Position numbers and translations under genes: made by a program. Shown piece by piece: positions 28,911 through 35,993 of a stretch of 64,000 bases of DNA. The stretch's first letter is position 1. Each line of letters starts with the position of its first letter. This stretch comes from G963676655 sp963676655 (GTDB taxonomy: Bacteria > Verrucomicrobiota > Lentisphaeria > Victivallales > Victivallaceae). Below the pieces are notes generated by a model, which did not search any database, had not been told where the DNA came from, and worked only from the letters and a program-made list of their open reading frames with translations. The DNA lies in assembly GCA_963676655.2 (NCBI GenBank), contig CAXXKX010000003.1, positions 2,976,001-3,040,000 of the forward strand, written 5' to 3'.

Positions 28911-29857
28911 CGATTCCGAAACTGAAGTTTCCCGTCAGGAAAGTGCGTTCCGAGGGTGATCCTGAAGAGATTGCCACCATTGTCAGCGAACTGAGCCGGA
29001 GACTGCGGCTTGACGATATTCTGGCGGAACATCACATCCCGTCCGAAGTGCTGGAACAGAGCTTCCGCAAGTGGTTTTCGGGCTTTATCGTTCCGGAAAT
29101 CGACGCTCTAATCGATGCCGACGTGACCTTTTTTCCGGTCGGGCGCGATTGGGACTGCGACGACGACTACGGCAATGCGTTCCCGGAAAACGGCTGGGTT
29201 TTCCTGTTCACGCTACTTTCCGTGGACTACGAAACTTTTGACATCACCCGCCAAGTCTGTGAGTACGAACAGCGGGTTCCGGGACTCGGCCAGTATCTAC
29301 TGCGAACCATTGATCAGACGCCTTATGAATTTGCGACCCCGGCCTACATGAAGTCCATCATCCGCTATTTTTTATGGAACGATATGGACGATGAAAAAGA
29401 GTACGCGGAGGATTATTCCGGGGGCGACGAGGAGGAGTATCAGGCCATTCTGGAATCGGTTCCGGTTAAACTCGAAGACCTGGAAAACAATATTCCGGGC
29501 TGGGCTCTGGTCCCACAGGAGGTTTGTCCGGCTGAAGTTCCCGCCGAGGTCGCTGCGATTAAGACGTTTGCCACTGAAACGGAGCAATTTAAACACATGG
29601 AATATCCATACAACAACCTGCCTGCTATCCTGCTTTGGGAAGAAAAACGCGATCTCTGGTATGACACGCTGGTGTGCGCGGAGACCGACGCGATGGAGGC
29701 GGGAGTCGATGTCCGGTTCTGCGGGCGTTACTGGCCGATGCCGCTGGATAATCCCCGGCAGTTGCAGGAAGTCTTCGACGAAATCGAAGCCTACGTTTCC
29801 GGTTTCTACAAAGTCTTAGAGGCAATCTACAACATAAAAAAGATGGTGACGAAATGA
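28829..29857 (+). CDS. PRTRC system protein F-like
   Basis: About 342 aa. It sits between C and B where PRTRC F is found, is mostly helical and acidic, and contains 'LTIPKLKFPVRKV', 'WVFLFTLLSVDYETFDI', 'YPYNNLPAILLWEEKRDLWYDTL' and 'FCGRYWPMPLDNP'. No catalytic motif is visible. The start is uncertain: ATG 28829 is the first suitable one but has no good ribosome site and overlaps the small 28713 frame. Its stop overlaps the ATG of the next gene (ATGA), so synthesis is coupled to the E2-like protein. Assignment relies mainly on gene order and size. Confidence 0.6.
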   Translation: MLQQIHKRRTRRAVGPAGLGKTAAAHLTIPKLKFPVRKVRSEGDPEEIATIVSELSRRLRLDDILAEHHIPSEVLEQSFRKWFSGFIVPEIDALIDADVTFFPVGRDWDCDDDYGNAFPENGWVFLFTLLSVDYETFDITRQVCEYEQRVPGLGQYLLRTIDQTPYEFATPAYMKSIIRYFLWNDMDDEKEYAEDYSGGDEEEYQAILESVPVKLEDLENNIPGWALVPQEVCPAEVPAEVAAIKTFATETEQFKHMEYPYNNLPAILLWEEKRDLWYDTLVCAETDAMEAGVDVRFCGRYWPMPLDNPRQLQEVFDEIEAYVSGFYKVLEAIYNIKKMVTK

Positions 29858-30555
29858 ATATTTCCATAGAAAATGAACAGCAACTGGCGCCGAGGGCCGC
29901 TATCCTCGTCTATCAGAACAGCAGTTCGGCGGCGGCGATCCTACATGAAATCAAGGATGACGGTGGACTTTCCGTCGGCCGCAATCTCGACATGGCAACG
30001 CTGGAGGAGATATTCCGCAGCGCGAACGGAAAAAGCCGTCTGGGTTATCTTCCGGCCAACATTCTGGCGCTGAAACACAATTCTGTCGTCTGGTTTGAAA
30101 AAAGCCGGAAGCGCCCGATCTTCTTTGAAACGACTGAGTCAAACCGCCGGAAACTGAATAAACTTTCCGGCCGGGAGGTAATCTGGCCGACGTTGCTATT
30201 CAAGGTGCAAGGCGGTCAGCTTAACTGCTGGGCGCTGCGGAGCAACCGACGTCCGGAACCGAGAACCGAACTCTATGTCACGCCGCTGACCCACATCAAT
30301 GAAACGGACGGACACGTCTGTCTGCCGTCGGGCATGCGTTTGCGGCACGGAGTTTCGCCGCTTGAAAATATGAGTCTGGTTTCTGAGAGTTTCTACAACG
30401 GTATTTTCGGTCACGGCACCGGGAGTATGAATCAGATCAACCATCCTCGCGGACATGATGGCTTCTGGCTGGAGCATCTGCGAAAACAGCCGGAGAAGTT
30501 TCCGGCAGGCATGTTGAAAAAAGCTAATTGCAGATTGGAGGATATCCTGCGATGA
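29854..30555 (+). CDS. PRTRC system protein B, E2-like (Prok-E2 family)
   Basis: 233 aa. Typical PRTRC B features in order: 'GRNLDMATLEEI', 'YLPANILALKHNSVVWF', 'RRPEPRTELYVTPLTHINETDGHVCLPSG' (the hallmark P..N....G.VC segment; Cys156 is the expected E2-like active-site position) and 'NQINHPRG' near the end. The family is predicted to be a UBC-fold protein that accepts the ubiquitin-like protein from the ThiF/E1-like partner. It is coupled on both sides by ATGA overlaps, implying roughly equal production with F and ThiF. No experiment known to me defines its substrate. Confidence 0.8.
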   Translation: MNISIENEQQLAPRAAILVYQNSSSAAAILHEIKDDGGLSVGRNLDMATLEEIFRSANGKSRLGYLPANILALKHNSVVWFEKSRKRPIFFETTESNRRKLNKLSGREVIWPTLLFKVQGGQLNCWALRSNRRPEPRTELYVTPLTHINETDGHVCLPSGMRLRHGVSPLENMSLVSESFYNGIFGHGTGSMNQINHPRGHDGFWLEHLRKQPEKFPAGMLKKANCRLEDILR

Positions 30556-31256
30556 AACATATATGTACAAACACCTTGCATAACCGGCTCATTGAGGTGG
30601 ATCTGGTCGGCTGCGGCGGGACCGGTTCGCTGGTACTTTCCGGGCTGGTACGGCTGCATCTTGCCATGAAAAGTCTCGGTCATCCTTACGGCATGAGAGT
30701 CACGGCCTGGGACCCGGACCGGGTGTCGGAAGCCAATATCGGCCGCCAGCTTTTTACGATGGAGGAAGTCGGTTTGAGCAAGTCCGAAGCACTGATCCAT
30801 CGCTATAACATGCATTTCGGGCTTGACTGGTACGCCTGTCCTGAACGATTTGCCGCAACTCGTCATAATAGTCCGGAAATGATTATTTCGTGCGTCGATA
30901 CCACGAAATCACGCGCGGAAATCAACCGGCTGCTGCCGCAGTTCTACCGAACCTACTGTATTGATGGCGGCAATGACCGGAATACCGCTCAAGTTTTGAT
31001 CGGGGACGGCTCCAAAGAGTTGCCGTACCCCTATCAACGGCTGCCGGAACTGATTGATCCGAAAGCGGACGTGACGAACCGTCCGAGCTGTTCGCTGGCT
31101 GAAGCGCTGGACCATCAGGACTTGTTTGTCAACCAATGGGTTGCCACGGCGATTCTCCAGTTGTTCTGGCAGTTGTTCCGCAAAGGCGGACTGAATATCG
31201 CCGGCTATTTCATCAACCTGGAAAGCGGACGCATGAACCCGATTCAGATTGATTAA
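30552..31256 (+). CDS. PRTRC system ThiF family protein, E1-like adenylating enzyme
   Basis: 234 aa, single Rossmann-type adenylation domain. The nucleotide loop is 'LVGCGGTGS' (about 18-26), then the 'AWDPDRVSEANIGRQLF' segment with the acidic and Arg residues that bind ATP, and 'SCVDTTKSR'. Cys180 in 'RPSCSLAEAL' is the candidate catalytic cysteine, as in PRTRC ThiF proteins. It lacks the long E1 UBA domains, as usual for this family. It is predicted to activate the C-terminal Gly of PRTRC C. The start ATG overlaps the previous stop. No JAB-type protease gene (PRTRC A) is found beside it. Confidence 0.88.
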   Translation: MKHICTNTLHNRLIEVDLVGCGGTGSLVLSGLVRLHLAMKSLGHPYGMRVTAWDPDRVSEANIGRQLFTMEEVGLSKSEALIHRYNMHFGLDWYACPERFAATRHNSPEMIISCVDTTKSRAEINRLLPQFYRTYCIDGGNDRNTAQVLIGDGSKELPYPYQRLPELIDPKADVTNRPSCSLAEALDHQDLFVNQWVATAILQLFWQLFRKGGLNIAGYFINLESGRMNPIQID

Positions 31257-31283
31257 ACCTTAACCCCAAAGGAGTTTTTTATC

Positions 31284-31853
31284 ATGGATACCACAAAATA
31301 TTTCACCCCGGAAAACGACGCCCTGACCGCCCGTTGTTCCGTCTTTAAATCATTCAGGGAATTGGTCGAGCAGAAAAACTACGTTCCCACAATTCTCATG
31401 GATACCACCGACCGGTTCAAACTGGCGGAACTCTATGACGAATACATGGCAGAAGCCGATTCAAATTGCCGGGCACAACGCTTTTATCCGCCGATGAAAG
31501 CATTGTTGCCGTTACATCCTGACGCGGTCGAAGAGGAGGGTTTTAAACGGTTCAATAACAAGTCGCATCTGCCAGTCATCGTTCCGGTTGAAGGCGGGAC
31601 CATCACCTGTAAGCTGCCGGATGGGAAACGGATTACGTTCTCATTTATCAAGGATGGTCACGGCGGTATCGAGTGTTGCGACATCCACGCCGAAACCGAA
31701 GTAAAATGCCAGGCGTATCCCGATCGGGAAAAACAGCATGTCGTCGCGTTTTCCTGCGGTTCAAAAGCCTTCCGGTCAACCGATCAAAACGCAAAGGAAG
31801 TCACTTTGACCACCATCCTGCTGAACGACAAATATTACGGAAAGTCAGGTTGA
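31284..31853 (+). CDS. hypothetical island protein (189 aa) after PRTRC ThiF
   Basis: 189 aa, no family recognised. N-terminal helical region, then probable beta-rich segment 'PVIVPVEGGTITCKLPDGKRITFSF' and a Cys/His-containing stretch (GHGGIECCDIHAETEVKC). It does not contain a JAB metalloprotease pattern (E ... HxH ... S..D), so it is unlikely to be the missing PRTRC A. AAAGGAG precedes the ATG. It lies 27 nt after ThiF and is probably in the same operon. Confidence 0.6.
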   Translation: MDTTKYFTPENDALTARCSVFKSFRELVEQKNYVPTILMDTTDRFKLAELYDEYMAEADSNCRAQRFYPPMKALLPLHPDAVEEEGFKRFNNKSHLPVIVPVEGGTITCKLPDGKRITFSFIKDGHGGIECCDIHAETEVKCQAYPDREKQHVVAFSCGSKAFRSTDQNAKEVTLTTILLNDKYYGKSG

Positions 31854-31856
31854 ACT

Positions 31857-31907
31857 TTTTGTTCGAGTGACGCTTCGCTTTTGGGGGTGTTCGAACAAAA
31901 CGTTCTG
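31857..31907 (+). promoter_or_regulatory. hairpin leader with alternative 3' pairing
   Basis: TTTTGTTCGA (31857-31866) pairs perfectly with TCGAACAAAA (31891-31900). The 3' arm can instead fold with the bases just after it: GAAC-AAAAC-GTTC (about 31893-31905). The same either/or arrangement occurs at 43011-43093 and 43579-43655. It sits between the 31284 and 31982 genes. Confidence 0.55.
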
Positions 31908-31981
31908 ATTACTTTTTATAATTAGCAACTTGAAAAATAATTTACGCCCTGTAAACTAAAGCGGGGTGTGGAAGGATCGTT

Positions 31982-32494
31982 ATGCTTCCCGCAAAAACTG
32001 AATTTCTTGCTCTCGTGCGCCACGGGCAGCTTTGTCGTATCCTGATGGCTGAATGGCTGGGGCTTACTTCCGAACAACAAAATGACCTGATACGGCAAGG
32101 GCGAAATACGCCGCCGCGGACTTATTCCCCGGTTTCGCTGGAACGCAAGAATCTGCTGCGTTCCTACATGTCGCAGGGATTGCTGCCCGGATTATTTTCC
32201 TCAGACCTTAACGGCCTGACGGCTAATGACGCGGAATTTTTTATTCGCTGCGCCGAAGACAACCGCTGGACGGGCTCAAAAAGTCTGTTTGATTATTACC
32301 ATCAGACGGATATCGACACCGCTCCGGCGACATCGCGGCAGTTGTCCAGGATTATCGCGCTGGAAAACGCCGCCTGGCTGGACCGTTCGTCGCCGGATGT
32401 GCTGTTGAAACTCAGCCATCTGTGCGCCGACTGGCTGATCATTAAAGGCGAGCTCAAGCGCCGGGGAGGACATCATGTACTTAACAAGAGCTGA
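31982..32494 (+). CDS. hypothetical island protein (170 aa)
   Basis: 170 aa, predicted mainly helical, with 'LVRHGQLCRILMAEWLGLTSEQQNDLI' at the N-terminus and 'SRQLSRIIALENAAWLDRSSPDVLLKLSHLCADWLIIKGEL' near the end. No known domain. GAAGGA lies 8 nt before the ATG. It overlaps the next gene by 20 nt in a different frame, so the two are probably translationally linked. Preceded by a hairpin leader. Confidence 0.6.
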   Translation: MLPAKTEFLALVRHGQLCRILMAEWLGLTSEQQNDLIRQGRNTPPRTYSPVSLERKNLLRSYMSQGLLPGLFSSDLNGLTANDAEFFIRCAEDNRWTGSKSLFDYYHQTDIDTAPATSRQLSRIIALENAAWLDRSSPDVLLKLSHLCADWLIIKGELKRRGGHHVLNKS

Positions 32495-33158
32495 ACACGA
32501 AGCGTTCGTGCGCGGCCAGGCGGCCGGACTTATTCCGCCGGACCGGCCATTGCCGGTCAATGCGGATGAGATTGCGAATCTGATTTTCCATATCGGCGTA
32601 CTTTTCAGCGCGAAAATCGCCTGTCGCAGACATGACGGAACCCTTTGCGTGCTGGAGTTGACGACTTTTACGGCCGAACATCTGGATAAACTGATCCGGA
32701 ATCTGCCGCGACTCCGCTGTCGCGAGATTTTAGCCGTGACGAACTATCGTCAGGATACCGAACCGAATATGCTGGAAGGTCTATACAATTATTTTTCTTT
32801 CGGTCGGGACATCGTTGATGCTGAAGACCTGACCGGACGCTTAACGATGAGCCCCGAAATCCTGACTACCGAACAAATCCTCAAAGGATTTACCATAAAA
32901 TATGTTCCGGTCAAACGGACCGGACTTGCCACGCTCAGGCAGAGAGCGGCGCTGGCAGAGATGATTTATGCGCAACGGCTGCCGACGATCGCCCGTCGAG
33001 ACTGGGAGAACATGACCAAAGGCGAAGCCACGCGACTCATCACTTCAGTTCCGAAACCGAAAGCCGAACTTCCAAATTCAGTCTCGGTGTTGTTAAACGC
33101 CATTGAGAGACTGAATGTGGAAGACCGGCAAATCCTGAGTTCAATTATTCATCATTAA
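32475..33158 (+). CDS. hypothetical island protein with C-terminal Q..L/LTKg-A module (227 aa)
   Basis: 227 aa. N-terminal 145 residues unknown (mixed alpha/beta, 'CREILAVTNYRQDTEPNMLEGL'). Residues about 155-190, 'TLRQRAALAEMIYAQRLPTIARRDWENMTKGEATRLI', match the short module repeated in the 43328 and 43911 genes (RQ..L..........F...DW..LTKG.A..II). It resembles DUF3072-like helical segments. Function unknown. Translation is probably coupled to the preceding gene. Confidence 0.6.
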   Translation: MYLTRAEHEAFVRGQAAGLIPPDRPLPVNADEIANLIFHIGVLFSAKIACRRHDGTLCVLELTTFTAEHLDKLIRNLPRLRCREILAVTNYRQDTEPNMLEGLYNYFSFGRDIVDAEDLTGRLTMSPEILTTEQILKGFTIKYVPVKRTGLATLRQRAALAEMIYAQRLPTIARRDWENMTKGEATRLITSVPKPKAELPNSVSVLLNAIERLNVEDRQILSSIIHH

Positions 33159-33169
33159 GGAGGAATCCC

Positions 33170-33472
33170 ATGCAGATTGTCAACGACCGAAAATTCGCAT
33201 CTTTAAATGAAATCGCCGCCTGTCTGAATCGTCAGATCGACGATCCGAAAAGGCAATATCGTCTGCCGGAACTGGCTTGCGCCTGGGCCGACACCCGCGC
33301 ACGGTATTATCAGACTACCGGCAAAAAAGTTGAAGAAGGCGTTCACTATCTCAGCTCCGGCGAAGAGCAGCTTCTTTCCGAAGAAGCCTGCTGTCTGATC
33401 GAAGAGCTCGCGACAGTTGACGCCCACAACGTTCCGATCATGCGCGACGGTGTCGCTGCATTATTCATCTAA
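33170..33472 (+). CDS. hypothetical island protein (100 aa)
   Basis: 100 aa, soluble. 'LPELACAWADTRARYYQTTGKKVEEGVHYLSSGEEQLLSEEACCLIEEL' is likely helical. No family recognised. Strong AAGGAGG site. Its 3' end (from GTTCCGATCATGCG at 33431) is duplicated at 35286, fused there to the 5' end of the methylase-helicase gene. It marks the left breakpoint of a tandem duplication. Confidence 0.6.
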   Translation: MQIVNDRKFASLNEIAACLNRQIDDPKRQYRLPELACAWADTRARYYQTTGKKVEEGVHYLSSGEEQLLSEEACCLIEELATVDAHNVPIMRDGVAALFI

Positions 33473-33488
33473 TCTAACTGAAAGGCTT

Positions 33489-33520
33489 CGGCACGGCAGA
33501 TTTTAACCTCTGCCGCGCCG
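33489..33520 (+). promoter_or_regulatory. GC-rich hairpin before membrane-protein gene
   Basis: CGGCACGGCAGA (33489-33500) pairs with TCTGCCGCGCCG (33509-33520) with one mismatch and an 8-nt loop. It lies between the 100-aa gene and the membrane-protein gene. A terminator-like or leader role is possible; there is no U-tract. Confidence 0.45.
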
Positions 33521-33532
33521 TCGATTATTAAA

Positions 33533-33943
33533 ATGTATTTTTTAATTCCGACCCCGATTTTGATTTTTTTCATCATCTACGGCATCTACAAATGGTGCAT
33601 ACGCCAGTCCGACAAGGAAAAGGAATTCTGGTGGGACCAGAAAAATTTGCGTGGCGGACGCGGCATTTCGATATACAATATCGCGAAAGGCTTCCTGTTG
33701 CTGGTCGCTATCGCCGGAGGCATGCTGATCCTGGTGTCGCTGATTTACGGACAGGTCCCGACCTGGCATGATTTCGGCGACAAAAAATTTCCCTGGGCCG
33801 TTCTCGGAGCCGGCTTTTTCGGCGTGATTTTCCTAATAAAATACGCCTCAAAGCATAATGTCGGTAAAATAGTTCTGTTTTTTACCCTCATCGGGGGCAT
33901 CGCCGCCATCCTTATCACCGGCATCTGCCTCGCGGCATTTTGA
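33533..33943 (+). CDS. small four-helix membrane protein, copy 1
   Basis: 136 aa with hydrophobic helices at about 2-18 (FLIPTPILIFFIIYGIY), 44-67, 83-97 and 107-135, and a charged loop (RQSDKEKEFWWDQKNLRGGRG). No family recognised. It is nearly identical to the protein at 35471-35929 except for a shorter third segment. The duplication arises from the tandem-unit structure of the region. No ribosome site of note. Its link with the flanking cargo is unknown. Confidence 0.6.
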   Translation: MYFLIPTPILIFFIIYGIYKWCIRQSDKEKEFWWDQKNLRGGRGISIYNIAKGFLLLVAIAGGMLILVSLIYGQVPTWHDFGDKKFPWAVLGAGFFGVIFLIKYASKHNVGKIVLFFTLIGGIAAILITGICLAAF

Positions 33944-34013
33944 ATTAAGGAAGGCTGATTTATTTTTCTCAGGATAAGTTTCCTAAAGATACAAAATAAA
34001 CCATTTATATCGG

Positions 34014-34042
34014 TTGACAAACTTTCTTAACTGGTATATATT
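34014..34042 (+). promoter_or_regulatory. sigma70 promoter of the TA-like pair
   Basis: TTGACA (34014-34019), 17-bp spacer, TATATT (34037-34042). It is much closer to consensus than anything else nearby and directs transcription into the 34087/34293 gene pair, so this cargo has its own promoter. Confidence 0.65.
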
Positions 34043-34086
34043 TTATACTATAAAATACTCATTTACTCTTGTTAAGAGGTGGAAAA

Positions 34087-34281
34087 ATGGCGAAAAACAC
34101 AACACAAAAAAGAAGTGCAAAAAATGCTTTGCAGAGTATTCTGACTACTAAGTCTGAATCTGCAAAGGCGTCTCTTATATACCGGCATATAACGGTTCAG
34201 GATGTAAAAGCAGTCGCCAAAGAGGTACTTAGCTCCGAAGAATCAGCTAATGCCTGCCTGAAGGCTATTGGTATCCGATAA
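34087..34281 (+). CDS. small basic protein, candidate antitoxin
   Basis: 64 aa, basic N-terminus (AKNTTQKRSAKNALQSI) and a helical C-terminus ending 'SANACLKAIGIR'. It has no known domain. GAGGTGG precedes the ATG, and an independent strong promoter lies upstream. It is 11 nt upstream of the ADP-ribosyltransferase-like gene, which has no good ribosome site of its own, so translation of the second depends on the first. Antitoxin role is inferred only from size, order and coupling. Confidence 0.5.
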   Translation: MAKNTTQKRSAKNALQSILTTKSESAKASLIYRHITVQDVKAVAKEVLSSEESANACLKAIGIR

Positions 34282-34292
34282 ACTATAGCCTA

Positions 34293-34892
34293 ATGTATTC
34301 AAATATCCCATCCTTAGTACTTGGTTTTCACGGTTGTGATCGAACAATTGGCGAAAGCGTAATCAACGATCCGAAAAACGCGCTTGATTCCAGTACCAAT
34401 CCCTACGACTGGTTAGGTCATGGAATGTATTTCTGGGAAAACTCCGTCGAAAGAGCTGTCCGATGGGCCGAAAAAGCGAAAGTCTATAAAAAAGGTTCCA
34501 ACAGGGAAATTAAAGATCCTTTTGTACTTGGTGCGGTTATAGATTTAGGACGATGCCTGAATCTGACGGATTCTGAACATTCTATGATTTTAAAAGAATG
34601 TTATGTTCTGCTTACCAAGCTCTGTAAAACTGCCGGCAAGCCGATGCCTAAAAATACTAAATACAAAAAAGACCTTGATTGCGTGGTTATTAATCTGGTG
34701 GATTTTGTCACTGATAATCGAGGTCTAGCAAAATACGATTCTGTTCGAGCTCCATATCTTGAAGGCAAAGAACTCTATCCCGGCGCAGAATTTCAAGTGG
34801 ATACGCACATTCAAATATGCGTGCGAAATCCCAACTGTATTAAAGGCTATTTTCACGTCAGAGAACCGGTTGACGGCTATAATATTCCGTGA
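34293..34892 (+). CDS. ADP-ribosyltransferase-like protein, candidate toxin
   Basis: 199 aa. The N-terminus 'LVLGFHGCD' followed by 'WLGHGMYFWENSVERAVRWAEKA' has the spacing and residues of the H-Y segments of PARP/DUF3990-like ADP-ribosyltransferases: His in FHG, Tyr in the GxYFWE strand, then a helix rich in Ala. Near the C-terminus 'EFQVDTHIQICVRN' provides a possible third-strand Glu or Gln. The remaining segments are unassigned. It follows a 64-aa gene on the same transcript, a typical type II toxin-antitoxin arrangement. Fold assignment is by motif reading only. It could also be a non-toxic modifying enzyme. Confidence 0.55.
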   Translation: MYSNIPSLVLGFHGCDRTIGESVINDPKNALDSSTNPYDWLGHGMYFWENSVERAVRWAEKAKVYKKGSNREIKDPFVLGAVIDLGRCLNLTDSEHSMILKECYVLLTKLCKTAGKPMPKNTKYKKDLDCVVINLVDFVTDNRGLAKYDSVRAPYLEGKELYPGAEFQVDTHIQICVRNPNCIKGYFHVREPVDGYNIP

Positions 34893-35095
34893 AAAATTCG
34901 TTTTTTGTAGCCACGGTTTTGTCTTTTAAACAATTCTTTCCCACTCTCATCCATCTTTGATTTTCAAAGGAAAAAACTATATTTTTGCTTTGAAATTTTT
35001 CTCCTGTTCCATTGACATTTCATTCCTGATCGGGAATGAAAAAGGTCATTATTCTTCTAAAATCAGCATTCATTACCGCTCGGGAACGAAAAGCG
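34893..35095 (+). other. duplicated intergenic segment with two hairpins (copy 1)
   Basis: About 200 bp without a gene. From about 34955 it is the first copy of a segment repeated at about 37595. It includes a hairpin TTTCATTCC/GGAATGAAA near 35018-35042 and a related CCGCTCGGGAA motif at about 35075, followed by the nested leader at 35096. Confidence 0.55.
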
Positions 35096-35187
35096 CCTTT
35101 CGGATTGATTTATTGGATTGTCGAAGCAGATGACTAACGCATCTGTTTTGCTTCGCCACTCCTTTTGGCAAAAAATCAACCGAAAGG
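35096..35187 (+). promoter_or_regulatory. nested leader sequestering the Shine-Dalgarno (copy 1)
   Basis: CCTTTCGG (35096-35103) plus TTGATTT pair with AAATCAA plus CCGAAAGG (35180-35187), one bulge. Inside, CGAAG (35122-35126) pairs with CTTCG (35151-35155) and CAGATG (35127-35132) with CATCTG (35140-35145). The 3' arm contains the AAAGGAG ribosome site of the following ATG (35198), so the folded state should block translation. The intact copy is at 37746-37837. Confidence 0.65.
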
Positions 35188-35197
35188 AGATCATGAT

Positions 35198-35332
35198 ATG
35201 GAAGCAATACAGATGGACTTATTCGCGTTTGCCGCGATGCAGACAGCAGCCCCCGCAGTAGAACCGAAAGCCCCTCGAAAGGTCTTTGTTCCGATCATGC
35301 GTGACGGCACCGCTGTTCTCTTTACAGAATAA
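35198..35332 (+). pseudogene. 44-aa chimeric ORF: methylase-helicase 5' end fused to 100-aa gene 3' end
   Basis: Codons 1-32 match the start of the large methylase-helicase (MEAIQMDLFAFAAMQ..., KVFVP). The last 12 (IMRDGTAVLFTE) match the end of the 100-aa protein at 33170-33472. The join is at a shared GTTCCGA and stays in frame. It keeps a complete leader and ribosome site and a QMDLF clamp-type motif, so a short peptide could be made. Most simply it is a by-product of tandem duplication. Confidence 0.65.
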
Positions 35333-35340
35333 AGCTCCAG

Positions 35341-35440
35341 CGTTCCGCCGGTGCCAAATAATGCTATGAATTTCACCGCTGACAAGTCAGCCATAAAATT
35401 CATAACATGAGTACGCCCAAAATTGCGTTGCAATTTTTAA
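35341..35440 (+). repeat. island palindromic repeat, internally deleted copy
   Basis: About 100 bp matching 28270-28414 but lacking roughly 25 nt of its GC-rich part. The ATGAATTT/AAATTCAT and CTGAC/GTCAG stems are intact. It ends in the GCGTTGCAATTTT segment. Confidence 0.75.
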
Positions 35441-35470
35441 TGAATATCAACATATCAATGGAGACTTGAA

Positions 35471-35929
35471 ATGTATTTTTTAATTCCGACCCCGATTTTG
35501 ATTTTTTTCATCATCTACGGCATCTACAAATGGTGCATGCGCCAGTCCGACAAGGAAAAGGAATTCTGGTGGGACCAGAAAAATTTGCGTGGCGGACGCG
35601 GCATTTCGATATACAATATCGCGAAAGGCTTCCTGTTGCTGGTCGCTATCGCCGGAGGCATGCTGATCCTGGTGTCGCTGATTTACGGACAGGTTCCGAC
35701 CTGGCATGATTTCGGCGACAAAAAATTTCTCTGGGCCGTTCTCGGAGCCGGTCTTCTCGGCGTCATGCAGTTCGGCTTTTTCGGCGTAATTTTCCTCATA
35801 AAATACGCCTCAAGGCATAATATCGGTAAAATAGTTCTGTTTTTTACCCTCATCGGGGGCATTGCCGCTATATTGACCGTCGGCATCTGTCTTGCGGCAT
35901 TTCGAATTAATCTATCGTATTTTCTATGA
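35471..35929 (+). CDS. small four-helix membrane protein, copy 2
   Basis: 152 aa, near-identical to the 33533-33943 protein but with an extra 'GLLGVMQFGFF' segment that lengthens the third membrane helix, and a slightly extended C-terminus. TGGAG precedes the ATG. Four hydrophobic helices, inner-membrane location expected. Unknown function. Confidence 0.6.
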   Translation: MYFLIPTPILIFFIIYGIYKWCMRQSDKEKEFWWDQKNLRGGRGISIYNIAKGFLLLVAIAGGMLILVSLIYGQVPTWHDFGDKKFLWAVLGAGLLGVMQFGFFGVIFLIKYASRHNIGKIVLFFTLIGGIAAILTVGICLAAFRINLSYFL

Positions 35930-35993
35930 ACATTAGTTGCAATAACAAGGTTTTTCGAGTAAAGTAACATTATCTGAAAAGAAAGCATAAGAC

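Larger units (their letters stand above)
33431..35287 (+). repeat. tandem duplication unit 1 (TA-type cargo)
   Basis: Runs from the 3' end of the 100-aa gene through the four-helix membrane protein, the small gene/ADP-ribosyltransferase-like pair and the hairpin leader, to the first 90 bp of the methylase-helicase gene. The same ordered flanks, with different cargo, recur as unit 2 (35288-37940). The junction at about 35281-35294 joins the two parents at the shared GTTCCGA. Confidence 0.7.

Noticed and set aside
31284..31853. Considered as the missing PRTRC A (JAB protease)
   Set aside because: No JAB metal-binding pattern; the His/Cys residues do not fit the motif spacing.
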